From CAYSZB01 sp964435475 (GTDB lineage Bacteria; Chloroflexota; Anaerolineae; Anaerolineales; Anaerolineaceae), in assembly GCA_964435475.1 (NCBI GenBank), contig CAYSZB010000005.1, positions 1 through 64,000 on the forward strand: DNA of 64,000 nucleotides, in the 5' to 3' direction. Under the pieces are notes generated by a model. That model saw only the letters and a list, made by a program, of their open reading frames with translations. It was not told the origin of the DNA and did not search any database. Position 1 is the first letter of the stretch; the number at the start of each line of letters is the position of its first letter. Positions 8,805 to 16,945 of this stretch are shown in pieces. Position numbers and translations under genes: made by a program.

Positions 8805-10016
8805 TTATCTTTTCCGGGGGGAGATCGATACTGTTGATGAGGTTTTTAACAGACCTGTCAAAGAATCAGCTTTTACTGCCATTACCTTTGAATTGGCAAA
8901 GTATTCAAAATTAAAGCCGGTTGGGTCACCGGCATTTTTGCCTGGAATGGGCATCAGGCGGGCGGTGAGCGGTTTGTCCAGGCGCAAAGCAAGCGCTGAA
9001 AGATCTAAAAGTATTGCCTCAATTTGATCTGTGGTGATATCACCGGGCAGAGGTAGGACGTCCAGGCCGGTGCCGCAGACAGTTGAGTAGAGCAGCAGGT
9101 CATTGACCGATAAAAGCCCTTCTGAGGCTCTCAGGGCAAGTATTGAATCCTCAAGCACCGGCAGCATCAAGCCATTAAAGCCACAGCGCTGATAGGAGGC
9201 ATGATCCAGGGTGTCGGTAATGAAAGCTGCGGCAGCCAGAGACCCACTGAGACCTACAGACGGGAGGCCTAATGCTTCCAGTGCCGCACCAATGGAGCGT
9301 TCTTTGATGGGATATGGCGCGAGCGTAAAATCCAGACCATTAAACTTAACCTGGTAGATCGATTCCAACTGCCTGGCGACAGTCTCTAGTTCACTTGCGT
9401 GTTTTTCAATTTCCTCGATCAGCCTCTTCCGGGCATCTTCAAGGTTGTTGGCATGGCTGAATGCATCGATCGCCAGGTCGGCAGCCTCAAGCGCGAGTGC
9501 AAAGGCAGGGTCGCTTCCTTTGTGATATGCAGCGGGGAAAAAGGGAGCTCCTGGGGTAACATTGGCAAGCGCAGCAAAGCGCAGGTTGGCAAAACCATCC
9601 GGTTCCAGGGCAGCTGCATGGTGCATGACCTGCGCACATGCCCTTACTGCCTTTAGGGATATTTCTCCCATAGCAGTGGTTGTATTGCCTGAAAGGAAGA
9701 CAGATTTTGTGCCCTTTAGTATTTCAGGGATCAAACGATAGGAATCAAGATCATCCGGCAGGGCTGGGCCGAGGGAGACGTAATCGTACCCTTCGCCATG
9801 CGCTGCCAGCTGCAGGGTCTGCGCACCAACAAGCGCATTCGCAGATTCCAGCCAGGATGGGAAAGGCGGGGTTGCCAGGCGGACGGTTTGTACGGTGAAA
9901 CCGGCATTTTCAAAAGCAAGGCGGGCATGGCGTATGAATATGCCCGCTTTTTGCAGTACTAGTTGGTTAACAGGAAAGCCGGGAGCACAAAAAAAGGTAA
10001 TAGAACGAATTTGCAT
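8805..10016 (-). CDS. DUF711 (UPF0210) family protein
   Basis: The 403-residue protein resembles the DUF711/UPF0210 family, whose biochemical role is not established. It shows the N-terminal ITFFCAPGFP stretch, a glycine-rich GAPFFPAAYHKGSDPAFALALEAADL segment and the C-terminal TGFNFEYFANSKVM. It is slightly shorter than many members (about 450). It lies 9 nt downstream of the SpoU-type methyltransferase on the same strand, with a GAGG site, so the two likely form an operon. The assignment is by recalled family pattern. Confidence 0.7.
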   Translation of the reverse strand: MQIRSITFFCAPGFPVNQLVLQKAGIFIRHARLAFENAGFTVQTVRLATPPFPSWLESANALVGAQTLQLAAHGEGYDYVSLGPALPDDLDSYRLIPEILKGTKSVFLSGNTTTAMGEISLKAVRACAQVMHHAAALEPDGFANLRFAALANVTPGAPFFPAAYHKGSDPAFALALEAADLAIDAFSHANNLEDARKRLIEEIEKHASELETVARQLESIYQVKFNGLDFTLAPYPIKERSIGAALEALGLPSVGLSGSLAAAAFITDTLDHASYQRCGFNGLMLPVLEDSILALRASEGLLSVNDLLLYSTVCGTGLDVLPLPGDITTDQIEAILLDLSALALRLDKPLTARLMPIPGKNAGDPTGFNFEYFANSKVMAVKADSLTGLLKTSSTVSISPRKR

Positions 10017-10025
10017 CTGGGAACC

Positions 10026-10781
10026 TCAAGAATTGCGTTGACGGACGACTTCAAAGACCAGGATCACTCCTGCCATGGCAGCGTTCAACGATTCGCTCCT
10101 GCCTGGCATGGGAATGCTCACCGGAAGTGTTGCCAGTTGATGGACTTTGGCGCTGATACCCTGGGCTTCGCTACCGATGACAATGGCAAGTGGTTGCCTG
10201 AAATCTGCGTTGTAATAAGACATGTTGGCGGACATTTCTGCACAAAAAATGGTAAGACCTTGACAGTGTGCCGTAATTTCCTGCCAGGAACAAGCCAGGA
10301 TGGGTAAACGAAAATGTGCCCCCATACCTGAGCGCACTACTTTGGGGGCAAATGCCTGGGTAGTGCCTGGAGAAAGCAAAATCCCCTGTGCCCCAGCCGC
10401 TTCTGCTGTGCGGATCAGGGTTCCCAGGTTACCGGGGTCACGTATGCCATCCGCGATGACCAGGAAGTCCCGTTGGACTGGAAGAGATAAAGTCTTGAGA
10501 GAAAAGACCGCCAGGATACCCTGGGAGGTGTCTGTTCCGCTAATTTTTTGGAACAGCTCACTGGTTACCGGGTAAGATTCAACCGATGGAGGAAGACCCG
10601 CAACCAGGTTTTCACCCCTGGAGGATATTTGATCAGAGTAAAGGATGAACTGCAGTGGGTAATGCTCATGGATGCCTTCCTCGACCAGGCGAACTCCTTC
10701 AGCCGCGAATGCATTTTCACTGCGGATCGCAGATACCTGGCTCAACAGAGTTCTGACCAGCTGGATCCTGGGGTTCTGCAT
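10026..10781 (-). CDS. SpoU/TrmH-family RNA 2'-O-methyltransferase
   Basis: The 251-residue enzyme belongs to the SPOUT class that methylates ribose 2'-OH in rRNA or tRNA. Motif 1 is IRDPGNLGTLIRTAEAAGA, motif 2 is LAIVIGSEAQGIS and motif 3 is IPMPGRSESLNAAMAGVILVFE, all in the right order. An N-terminal L30e-like substrate-binding region (NAFAAEGVRLVEEG) precedes them. The target nucleotide cannot be told from sequence alone. A second, more clearly RlmB-like member occurs at 23222-23956. Confidence 0.9.
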   Translation of the reverse strand: MQNPRIQLVRTLLSQVSAIRSENAFAAEGVRLVEEGIHEHYPLQFILYSDQISSRGENLVAGLPPSVESYPVTSELFQKISGTDTSQGILAVFSLKTLSLPVQRDFLVIADGIRDPGNLGTLIRTAEAAGAQGILLSPGTTQAFAPKVVRSGMGAHFRLPILACSWQEITAHCQGLTIFCAEMSANMSYYNADFRQPLAIVIGSEAQGISAKVHQLATLPVSIPMPGRSESLNAAMAGVILVFEVVRQRNS

Positions 10782-10924
10782 TGATGTAATGATTTCTCTT
10801 ATTGTGAGCTCCTCATTGATAGTTCCAAGTTGCTTTATTATAAGACGAATATTCCTGTGGCTGGTTTGGATAGAACAGGTTTTATGTTATGAGGACGCCT
10901 TTTTCCAAAAGAATGGATTCGTGA

Positions 10925-11485
10925 TTATGCAGAACAACAGTCCACAGATATCTCGCCGTTTTCTTTAATATGCAGCAGGCAATATTGCGGATGATGGTTG
11001 TTAAACACACATGGAAGTGCAGCACCCGGGTTGATAAAAGTGACCCCATCAAAATATGTGTAAACCTGGCGGTGGGTGTGTCCAAAAATGATCACCCGTG
11101 CTTTGGGATATTGCTTTTTCAGGTTCAGGAAACTGCGTTGAAAATTAAATCCATGCCAGGAATAATGCACAAGGTCGAAGAAATATTGCGTAAGGGATAT
11201 ATGCCCATGGGTCAGGGTCAGGGTGACCCCGTTGAAGGTCGGTTCAAGATAGCGGGGCAGCTTGAAGCCGTAGAGCCAGTCCCGGTTGCCCTGGACGCTG
11301 AGGACCGGGGCGATCTCTGATAACTGCTCAAGGACGGACTGGCTGCAAACATCCCCGGCATGAAGGATGGCGTGTAGATCCGCTTTTGCAAAGGCGTTCA
11401 GGATTTTGCCTGGCAAAGCTTGGGAGCGATCCGGAATATGGGTGTCGGATATGATACCGAGATGTACAGTGCCTGATGCAACCAT
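10925..11485 (-). CDS. YfcE/MJ0936-type metallophosphoesterase
   Basis: The 186-residue protein is a calcineurin-like phosphoesterase. It contains all metal-binding blocks: GIISDTHIPD, HAGDVCS, GNRDW, THGH and FGHTHRQVY, ending with a NPGA segment. Members of this family act as phosphodiesterases in vitro; the natural substrate is not known here. It stands alone between the SpoU gene and the GNAT-MFS-GNAT operon. The -10 box TATACT ends 7 nt before the ATG, so it is a likely leaderless gene. Confidence 0.9.
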   Translation of the reverse strand: MVASGTVHLGIISDTHIPDRSQALPGKILNAFAKADLHAILHAGDVCSQSVLEQLSEIAPVLSVQGNRDWLYGFKLPRYLEPTFNGVTLTLTHGHISLTQYFFDLVHYSWHGFNFQRSFLNLKKQYPKARVIIFGHTHRQVYTYFDGVTFINPGAALPCVFNNHHPQYCLLHIKENGEISVDCCSA

Positions 11486-11492
11486 GACAGCT

Positions 11493-11498
11493 AGTATA
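11493..11498 (-). promoter_or_regulatory. -10 box of the YfcE-type gene (leaderless)
   Basis: TATACT on the minus strand ends 7 nt before the start codon. No ribosome binding site and no clear -35 are visible. Confidence 0.4.
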
Positions 11499-11566
11499 CC
11501 TTGATTGCTTTGAATATATCCCGGATGTAATTTATGTCCTGATTAATACCAGGTATACGCAAAAGA

Positions 11567-11600
11567 GAAAAATGCGGGCAGGATATGACCATGCCCGCAT
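11567..11600 (-). terminator. terminator of the GNAT-MFS-GNAT operon
   Basis: On the minus strand the stem ATGCGGGCA / TGCCCGCAT (9 bp, loop 11 nt) is followed by TTTTTCTCTTTT. It lies 22 nt after the stop of the GNAT gene at 11623. Confidence 0.85.
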
Positions 11601-11622
11601 CACGACCCCACAGAAAATTATC

Positions 11623-12609
11623 TTAAATAGCAGACAAGGGCTTGTGTAAGGCGATCATTTTCTTGTATACTCTATATCCCAGGTTTGTATAGAGGTCCAG
11701 GGCACCGGTCAGGCTCTCACTATCCACGCCTAGGGCAACTTCTTCCATGCCTTGTTCCTTGTGCATCTGCATTGAACGGGCGATCAAGGCACTGGCGATG
11801 CCACGCTTGCGCCAGGGGCGGAGAACAGAGATACCTTCCGTGTAACCACGTTTTCGGTTGTACTCCTGGTTTTCCAATTCATCAATGAAATTTTGCACCG
11901 ATCCCACCACCTTGTCACCATCCCAGGCAACCTGCCAGAGTTGTGGTTGATAAAACCGCGATTGGATAAATGCCTGGTATTCACTCTCCTGTATCTCTGC
12001 GTATCCCCAGTGATCACGGAAAGCCTCAGTGGATGCGTCCCACACCTCGCGGTATTGATCGGGGTGGGGAGTGCCAACCTTTATCCCTGCCGGCAAAGAC
12101 ACTTCAGGGATCTCATCCAGGGGTCTTTTCATGCTGAAGAAAAAGCGTTCTGGTGGATAGCCCTGTGATGTATATAGATCTAAACTGAAACGACTCGTTT
12201 CGGTTGTTTCTGTACAAAATACTTTCTCACCAGCCAGGGACTTTTCTTTGGCTATGTTCTTTAACCTGTTCTCTCCCCATTCCAGTAACAATTGCCCGAT
12301 CTCAGGCTGGCGGAAGGCAGGCACCAGGTGAAAAAAGGAGAATAGCTTGTACTGTTTTGTCTCTACTATCTGGAACCAGGTGACACGCGAATAGGCAATG
12401 GTTTGACCTTCCATTTCAAGAAAGATCATATCAGTAGTCGGGTCGCAATTCGTCAGGTTGGCGTATTGGACCCGTAAATTCTCTATGGTCTCACAATATT
12501 CATCCTGGTCTGTCTCTTTGCAGGCATCAATAATGGCAACCATTTTGGGGAAGTCAGTCTCGCCCTCAAAATTGCGCAAGCGCAGTCCATTAATCTTATA
12601 ATTATTCAT
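11623..12609 (-). CDS. tandem-GNAT acetyltransferase
   Basis: The 328-residue protein appears to hold two GNAT folds. The second, better conserved one (about residues 170-325) has the acetyl-CoA loop pattern in ISVLRPWRKRGIASALIARSMQ, followed by GALDLYTNLGYRVYKKM. The N-terminal half (FHLVPAFRQPEIGQLLLEWG, YTSQGYPPE) looks like a degenerate copy. It ends an operon with an MFS transporter and a second GNAT protein of the same build, about 30 nt apart. The acceptor substrate is unknown; a small amine or peptide is possible. The start follows GAGGAAAA. Confidence 0.8.
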   Translation of the reverse strand: MNNYKINGLRLRNFEGETDFPKMVAIIDACKETDQDEYCETIENLRVQYANLTNCDPTTDMIFLEMEGQTIAYSRVTWFQIVETKQYKLFSFFHLVPAFRQPEIGQLLLEWGENRLKNIAKEKSLAGEKVFCTETTETSRFSLDLYTSQGYPPERFFFSMKRPLDEIPEVSLPAGIKVGTPHPDQYREVWDASTEAFRDHWGYAEIQESEYQAFIQSRFYQPQLWQVAWDGDKVVGSVQNFIDELENQEYNRKRGYTEGISVLRPWRKRGIASALIARSMQMHKEQGMEEVALGVDSESLTGALDLYTNLGYRVYKKMIALHKPLSAI

Positions 12610-12640
12610 TATTTTTCCTCATTTCTTGTTAATGCCTGGA

Positions 12641-13963
12641 TTAAGTATCCTTCTGCTCATAATCAGGCACTTTTTCCTCAACCGGTTGCGCGATCTCAAC
12701 AAATTTGGCTTCAGCCTTCGCCATTCCTGCACGGTCCCGGTCAGTGATCTTGAAACGTAACGCTACAGGGATGATGCTCAAAGCAACAATGCCTGCTGTG
12801 ATCTTGACCGGGAAAAGCGGGTTGAATCGTTCCCAAAGATATGCACCAATGGCTGGTGCAGGTAATGAGAACAAGCCCAGGCTTGAGTCGATCAACCCAA
12901 AAGCAGTACCTCGCATCCTTTCAGGGATTGCTTTACTGAGCAATGATTGATAGGCTGGGGACATCACTGCCCCAGCCATGCCAAAGATACCCCAGATGAT
13001 TGCATACCACACAAAGCCATCCATAAAAATGAACAACATGAGGGCAACCAGTTCGAGGATGAAACCCAAAACAATCGATAGCCTTTCACCCTTTTTGTCA
13101 GCCAACCAGCCAGCAGGTATGCCGACCAGCATGCTGGTCACCCCGCTGATCGAAGAAAGCCAACCGATCTCCTGGTAGCCCAGGCCACCGAAGTCTTTCA
13201 GGTAGATGGGGAGCAACTGGAAGGACATTGTGTAAGAAATATCTCTTGCCCCATCCGTGATAAGCAACCAGGTGAGCAATCCGCCGCCCATCATTAATCC
13301 CAGCGAGATCCACAGGCTTTTACCGAGGTTATTTACGGTCAATTTGCGGGGTTGGGCTTCCTTGCCGCCCTTGACAGCTGCTTTTCTTGACATCTGGATG
13401 CGAATGAGCGTGGCAGCCAGGTAAATGATCCCGGCGACGATCAACATAACCTTGAAGCCATAGGTATCTGCCAGCCAGCCACCCATTGGCGGGCCGATGA
13501 CTGCTACAAGGGTATAGATGACATTGGTGACACCATACACCCTTGCACGATTTTCTTCGGCAGTCTCTTCGGCCACAAATGCGCCGTAGCTGGGACCGAC
13601 CAGGGCACGAGTGATGGATTGCAGACCATGACCGGCCAATACCCACTGCCAGGTTGGTGCCAGTATCAGGCCAATATAGGAAAACACTCCCAGTGTGCTG
13701 CCTATGGCAATGCTGCGCAGGCGTCCCAGGTTATCCGAGATCCATCCGCCAACGATTTGCAGGATCAGGGGCAGGATCGCCGCAATGGTGAAGAATACAC
13801 CCACCTGGATGACATTGGCATCCAGTGATTTCAGGTACAGCGGCAGCATGTTCAGGTACATGTCACCGGCAATATTGGCGAGTACCATGGATAGTAAGAA
13901 TATCCACAGGTTTCTTGTCAAGAGCGAGAGTGCCCGCTTTATTCCATTTACTTTTTTCATCAA
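12641..13963 (-). CDS. MFS transporter, drug/efflux-like
   Basis: The 440-residue protein has about 12 transmembrane helices. The motif-A loops are GGWISDNLGRLRSIA between helices 2 and 3 and AGWLADKKGERLS in the second half. It is clearly paralogous to the protein encoded at 52714-54024: both contain LPLYLKSLDANV and the loop GGWISDNLGRL, and they align over the full length. It sits between two tandem-GNAT genes, which suggests export of, or self-protection against, a compound that can be acetylated; this is inference. The start is preceded by AAGGAAG. Confidence 0.85.
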   Translation of the reverse strand: MMKKVNGIKRALSLLTRNLWIFLLSMVLANIAGDMYLNMLPLYLKSLDANVIQVGVFFTIAAILPLILQIVGGWISDNLGRLRSIAIGSTLGVFSYIGLILAPTWQWVLAGHGLQSITRALVGPSYGAFVAEETAEENRARVYGVTNVIYTLVAVIGPPMGGWLADTYGFKVMLIVAGIIYLAATLIRIQMSRKAAVKGGKEAQPRKLTVNNLGKSLWISLGLMMGGGLLTWLLITDGARDISYTMSFQLLPIYLKDFGGLGYQEIGWLSSISGVTSMLVGIPAGWLADKKGERLSIVLGFILELVALMLFIFMDGFVWYAIIWGIFGMAGAVMSPAYQSLLSKAIPERMRGTAFGLIDSSLGLFSLPAPAIGAYLWERFNPLFPVKITAGIVALSIIPVALRFKITDRDRAGMAKAEAKFVEIAQPVEEKVPDYEQKDT

Positions 13964-13990
13964 AACTTCCTTACCCGGGAACCGGGTATT

Positions 13991-15001
13991 CTATAGTGCC
14001 TGAGTCATCAGATCTGTTCCCGACCTTAACTCCTTGTGGTAGGTATCAAATTGACGCGAAATGTGCATTCCAGCCTTTTTGTATAACCTGGTGGCATCAG
14101 TAAGACTGTTGGCATCAACGGCCAAACCTGCTTTGTTCTTATCAAACAGGTAAAACTGGTTGAAGGCATGCTGCAATAAGGCAAGTCCCAGTCCTTGCTT
14201 GCGCCAGGGTCGGCGCACTGCCAGTTGCGCGACCCAGCCCATATTGTTGTCTTCCGGGATACGTGGCCAGCAAAAACATATGCCGGCAATTTCCTCTCCG
14301 GCCATGGCAAGAAACCACAAAGCAGGGTCAAAATCCGGGTTGCCTTCCAGTTGGTGCTGCCAGGATGCCAGCACATCATCAAAAGATTTCTGGACCACGC
14401 CCCAATGATCTTTGAAAGCGTCAACACTTGCCCGGATGGCATCCGGCAGCTGTCGGGGGTAATCGATCGGTTTGATAACCACCCCGTCAGGCAGATGTGG
14501 TTTGGTCGGCTGTCCGGTCAGCTCCATTTCCATTCGGTAGTATGAGCGGATCAGGTTAAATCCTGAAGCAGTCAATATATCCCGATGCTGCAGCTCGTCC
14601 TGGCGGATGCCATAACTCATTACGACATGTGTACCTTGAGGTGCCAGGTCAACCCTTTCACGTGCTTTTTCCTCCGCCCATTCCAGCATCCAATGTGCAA
14701 GGTGATCACTCCAGTGATCCGGGTGCAATTCCAACCAGATAAACTTCAACACGTGGGGCGCTTCGTTGTCCCAGACTTCGACATAACCCGCGATCGTATC
14801 ATCTGCTGTGACCAAAACCCTCGTGCATTCCTCAAGGTTCAATCCCGGGGAAGTCCAATCGATCAGGTTATGTTCCAATGAATGCTCTTCATAACCATAC
14901 TTTTTAAGTGAACAGGCGTTCAACATCTTTGTAGTTTCGACCGCATCATCCAAAGTAAAGGGACGCAGCCTGTAATCCGGTGTAATCAAAATATTTTCCA
15001 T
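13991..15001 (-). CDS. tandem-GNAT acetyltransferase
   Basis: The 336-residue protein has the same two-domain build as the protein encoded at 11623-12609. The C-terminal GNAT has the acetyl-CoA motif AQLAVRRPWRKQGLGLALLQHAF and NSLTDATRLYKKAGM; the N-terminal copy is divergent. Both proteins share a linker with FKDHWG or FRDHWG ahead of the second domain. It is the first gene of the GNAT-MFS-GNAT operon, with AGAGGAAAAA upstream of the ATG. The architecture recalls MshD-type mycothiol synthases, but no other thiol-pathway gene is nearby. Confidence 0.8.
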   Translation of the reverse strand: MENILITPDYRLRPFTLDDAVETTKMLNACSLKKYGYEEHSLEHNLIDWTSPGLNLEECTRVLVTADDTIAGYVEVWDNEAPHVLKFIWLELHPDHWSDHLAHWMLEWAEEKARERVDLAPQGTHVVMSYGIRQDELQHRDILTASGFNLIRSYYRMEMELTGQPTKPHLPDGVVIKPIDYPRQLPDAIRASVDAFKDHWGVVQKSFDDVLASWQHQLEGNPDFDPALWFLAMAGEEIAGICFCWPRIPEDNNMGWVAQLAVRRPWRKQGLGLALLQHAFNQFYLFDKNKAGLAVDANSLTDATRLYKKAGMHISRQFDTYHKELRSGTDLMTQAL

Positions 15002-15086
15002 TTTTTCCTCTTCTCCAATACCTTCTCAAAAACGACCATAATTATTTGTTGGTCAAAAATACGCTTGCTGCAAGTGGTTAATTAAA

Positions 15087-15121
15087 CAAAAAACCACGGG
15101 ATCGGATGGGTCCCGTGGTTT
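15087..15121 (-). terminator. rho-independent terminator after the small peptide ORF
   Basis: On the minus strand an 11-bp perfect stem (AAACCACGGGA / TCCCGTGGTTT, loop 9 nt) runs into TTTTTTG. It lies 18 nt after the stop of the 22-codon ORF and 230 nt after the last pst gene, so it could serve either unit. Confidence 0.85.
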
Positions 15122-15139
15122 GAAATAATTGCGTGTAGA

Positions 15140-15208
15140 TTAACCGGATACAGGCCCATTCCATGTATGGATTAAAAGATTGACCTTTTCGGCAACCTTT
15201 TCCATCAT
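15140..15208 (-). CDS. possible 22-residue peptide gene
   Basis: This short ORF is the main content of the only stretch over 300 bases without an obvious gene (15002-15320). It begins MMEKVAEKV, ends HTWNGPVSG, and stops with TAA 18 nt before a strong terminator. A TTGACA promoter, a perfect 15-bp palindrome and a GATAAT-rich element lie upstream, all in the right order for a short transcript of about 180 nt. There is no Shine-Dalgarno. It could be a small functional peptide, a precursor peptide, a leader peptide, or a chance ORF inside a small RNA. No modification enzymes are adjacent. Confidence 0.35.
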   Translation of the reverse strand: MMEKVAEKVNLLIHTWNGPVSG

Positions 15209-15224
15209 GTAAGTGATTGATTTT

Positions 15225-15240
15225 GTGATTATCATTCTCA
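15225..15240 (-). promoter_or_regulatory. GATAAT-type element, weak Fur-box resemblance
   Basis: TGAGAATGATAATCAC on the minus strand contains two tandem hexamers close to GATAAT (GAGAAT, GATAAT), as in half of a Fur box. The third hexamer is poor. It could equally be a second -10 box. Confidence 0.2.
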
Positions 15241-15256
15241 AAGCACCTGCTTCCTC

Positions 15257-15271
15257 AAACTTTGAAAGTTT
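15257..15271. promoter_or_regulatory. perfect 15-bp palindrome, candidate operator
   Basis: AAACTTT-G-AAAGTTT is a perfect 7-1-7 inverted repeat. It overlaps the end of the predicted -10 box and the transcription start of the minus-strand unit, an ideal place for repressor binding. The regulator is unknown. Confidence 0.5.
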
Positions 15272-15296
15272 ATCACTAATCTTAAATTAATGTCAA
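15269..15296 (-). promoter_or_regulatory. promoter of the small peptide/RNA unit
   Basis: On the minus strand a perfect TTGACA (15296-15291), a 16-nt spacer and GATAAA (15274-15269) predict a start near 15262, about 55 nt before the ATG of the 22-codon ORF. Confidence 0.5.
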
Positions 15297-15320
15297 GCAT
15301 TTTGGAAGGAAAAATGAGAG

Positions 15321-16091
15321 CTAACCAAAGCGCCCTTCAATGTAATCAAGTGTCCGTTTATCCTTGGGACGCGTGAAAAGTATCTCACCGTTGTTAAATT
15401 CGATCAATTGTCCTTGCAGGAAAAAGGCAGCCCAATCAGCTGTGCGGGCAGCCTGTTGGATGGAATGGGGAACCAGGATGATCGTGTAGTCCTTTTTCAA
15501 CATGTTGAGGCTTAGTTCCACTTTGGCTGTGGAAAGAGGATCCAGTCCTGATGTTGGCTCATCCAGGAGAATTATTTCAGGTTGCAGAACGAGGCTGCGT
15601 GCCAGGCAAAGTCGCTGTTGCTGCCCACCCGAAAGGGAGGTTGCAGGCTCATCCAGGCGTTCTTTAACTTCATCCCAAAGAGCTGCCTGGACCAGGCTGC
15701 GCTCAATTGCCTCCTGGAGTACTTTTACTGACCGGATGCCTGCCAGTTCAAATGCGTAGGTCAGGTTGCGACGAATACTGAAGGGCAGCACCACCGGCCT
15801 GGCAAATACCATCCCGATCTTGCGCCGTAGGGCGATGACATCCGTTTTTTTGGACAGTATGTCCTCACCATCCAGTAGCACCTTGCCGGAAACTTTCTTA
15901 ACGTCCGCCAGGTCATTTAAGCGGTTCAGCACGCGCAGGATGGTCGATTTTCCGCCACCGGAGGGACCAAACAGTACTGTCACCTGGTTGGCAGGAATTT
16001 CCAGGTTGATATCTCTTAATGATTCAGTACCATCTGAATAATCCAGGGATAAATGTTCGATAACGATCTTGTGCTTATGCTCACTTACCAT
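15321..16091 (-). CDS. pstB: PstB-like phosphate ABC transporter ATPase
   Basis: The 256-residue ATPase has Walker A GPSGGGKST, signature LSGGQQQRLCLARSL, Walker B IILLDEPTSGLDP and a late HSIQQAARTADW segment like the PstB switch region. The frame runs open far upstream into pstA, but the ATG at 16091 gives the usual family length and overlaps the pstA stop by 7 nt, which indicates coupling. It is the last gene of pstS-pstC-pstA-pstB on this strand. A second PstB-type ATPase is encoded divergently at 18878. It contains FARPVVLPFSIRRN instead of the FQKPNPFP seen there. Confidence 0.88.
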   Translation of the reverse strand: MVSEHKHKIVIEHLSLDYSDGTESLRDINLEIPANQVTVLFGPSGGGKSTILRVLNRLNDLADVKKVSGKVLLDGEDILSKKTDVIALRRKIGMVFARPVVLPFSIRRNLTYAFELAGIRSVKVLQEAIERSLVQAALWDEVKERLDEPATSLSGGQQQRLCLARSLVLQPEIILLDEPTSGLDPLSTAKVELSLNMLKKDYTIILVPHSIQQAARTADWAAFFLQGQLIEFNNGEILFTRPKDKRTLDYIEGRFG

Positions 16092-16945
16092 TGGCGCCTC
16101 TTTCGTGCCTGGGACCGGATGATCGAGGCGACCAGGTTCATGGTTAAGACAAAAACCAATAACACCAGCGCGGTACCATACTGGATCTGGATGGGCATGC
16201 CCGGGACCTGGGTCGAGATGACGAAAAGGTGATAAGGCAGTGCCATAGTGGCATCCAGGGGGGAGGATGGCAGACGCGGCAAAAAGAAAGCCGCCACTGT
16301 GAACATGATCGGTGCGGTTTCCCCCGCCGCCCGTTCCAGTCCGAGGATCACACCGGTCAGGATGCCTGGCAGTGCCTGCGGTAGAACCACCTTGCGAATT
16401 GTCTGCCACCGAGTCCCTCCAAGGGAAATGCTGACCACACGGAAAGACTGGGGCACTGCGCGCAATGCTTCTTCCGCGGTGCTGATGATCACGGGTAGGG
16501 TAATAATTGCCAGGGTTAATGAACCTGCAAGGATGCTGGTACCCAATTTCAGGAAAAGGACAAACAAACCCAATCCAAACAACCCGTATACCACCGAAGG
16601 GATGCCCGAAAGGCTGGTAATGGCAATCCGGATCAACTGGGTCATGCGGTTGTCAGGTGCGTACTCCGCCAGGTAGATTGCTGCACCCAGACCGAGAGGT
16701 ACGGCAAAGATGGCAGTACCCAGTGTGAGGTAAAAAGTGCCGACCAGGGCAGGGAAAATACCCCCGTCATGCATGCCGTTCGAAGGATAGTTGGTCAGAA
16801 ATTGCCAGGAAATTGCCCCGGATCCTTTGATGATTATGTAGATCACAATAGCAATGATTAGAAGTACAGTTGAGAAGGCAATCACAGTTAAGACGGTGAA
16901 ACCAATCTTTTCATTAAGCTGGCGTTTCCTGGAGGAGGTGCTCAT
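16085..16945 (-). CDS. pstA: phosphate ABC transporter permease PstA
   Basis: The 286-residue membrane protein has six predicted helices and the permease EAA loop (RVVSISLGGTRWQTIRKVVLPQALPGILTG, shown in parts elsewhere). GIPSVVYGLFGLG is typical of PstA/PstC. It pairs with PstC to form the channel for phosphate. It overlaps pstC by 4 nt (ATGA) at its start and the ATPase gene by 7 nt at its end, so the locus is a tightly coupled operon. Confidence 0.93.
   Translation of the reverse strand: MSTSSRKRQLNEKIGFTVLTVIAFSTVLLIIAIVIYIIIKGSGAISWQFLTNYPSNGMHDGGIFPALVGTFYLTLGTAIFAVPLGLGAAIYLAEYAPDNRMTQLIRIAITSLSGIPSVVYGLFGLGLFVLFLKLGTSILAGSLTLAIITLPVIISTAEEALRAVPQSFRVVSISLGGTRWQTIRKVVLPQALPGILTGVILGLERAAGETAPIMFTVAAFFLPRLPSSPLDATMALPYHLFVISTQVPGMPIQIQYGTALVLLVFVLTMNLVASIIRSQARKRRQW

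Noticed and set aside
15140..15208. Amino-acid biosynthesis attenuator leader peptide
   Set aside because: The peptide has one Trp and no run of a single regulatory amino acid, and the next genes are not biosynthetic.
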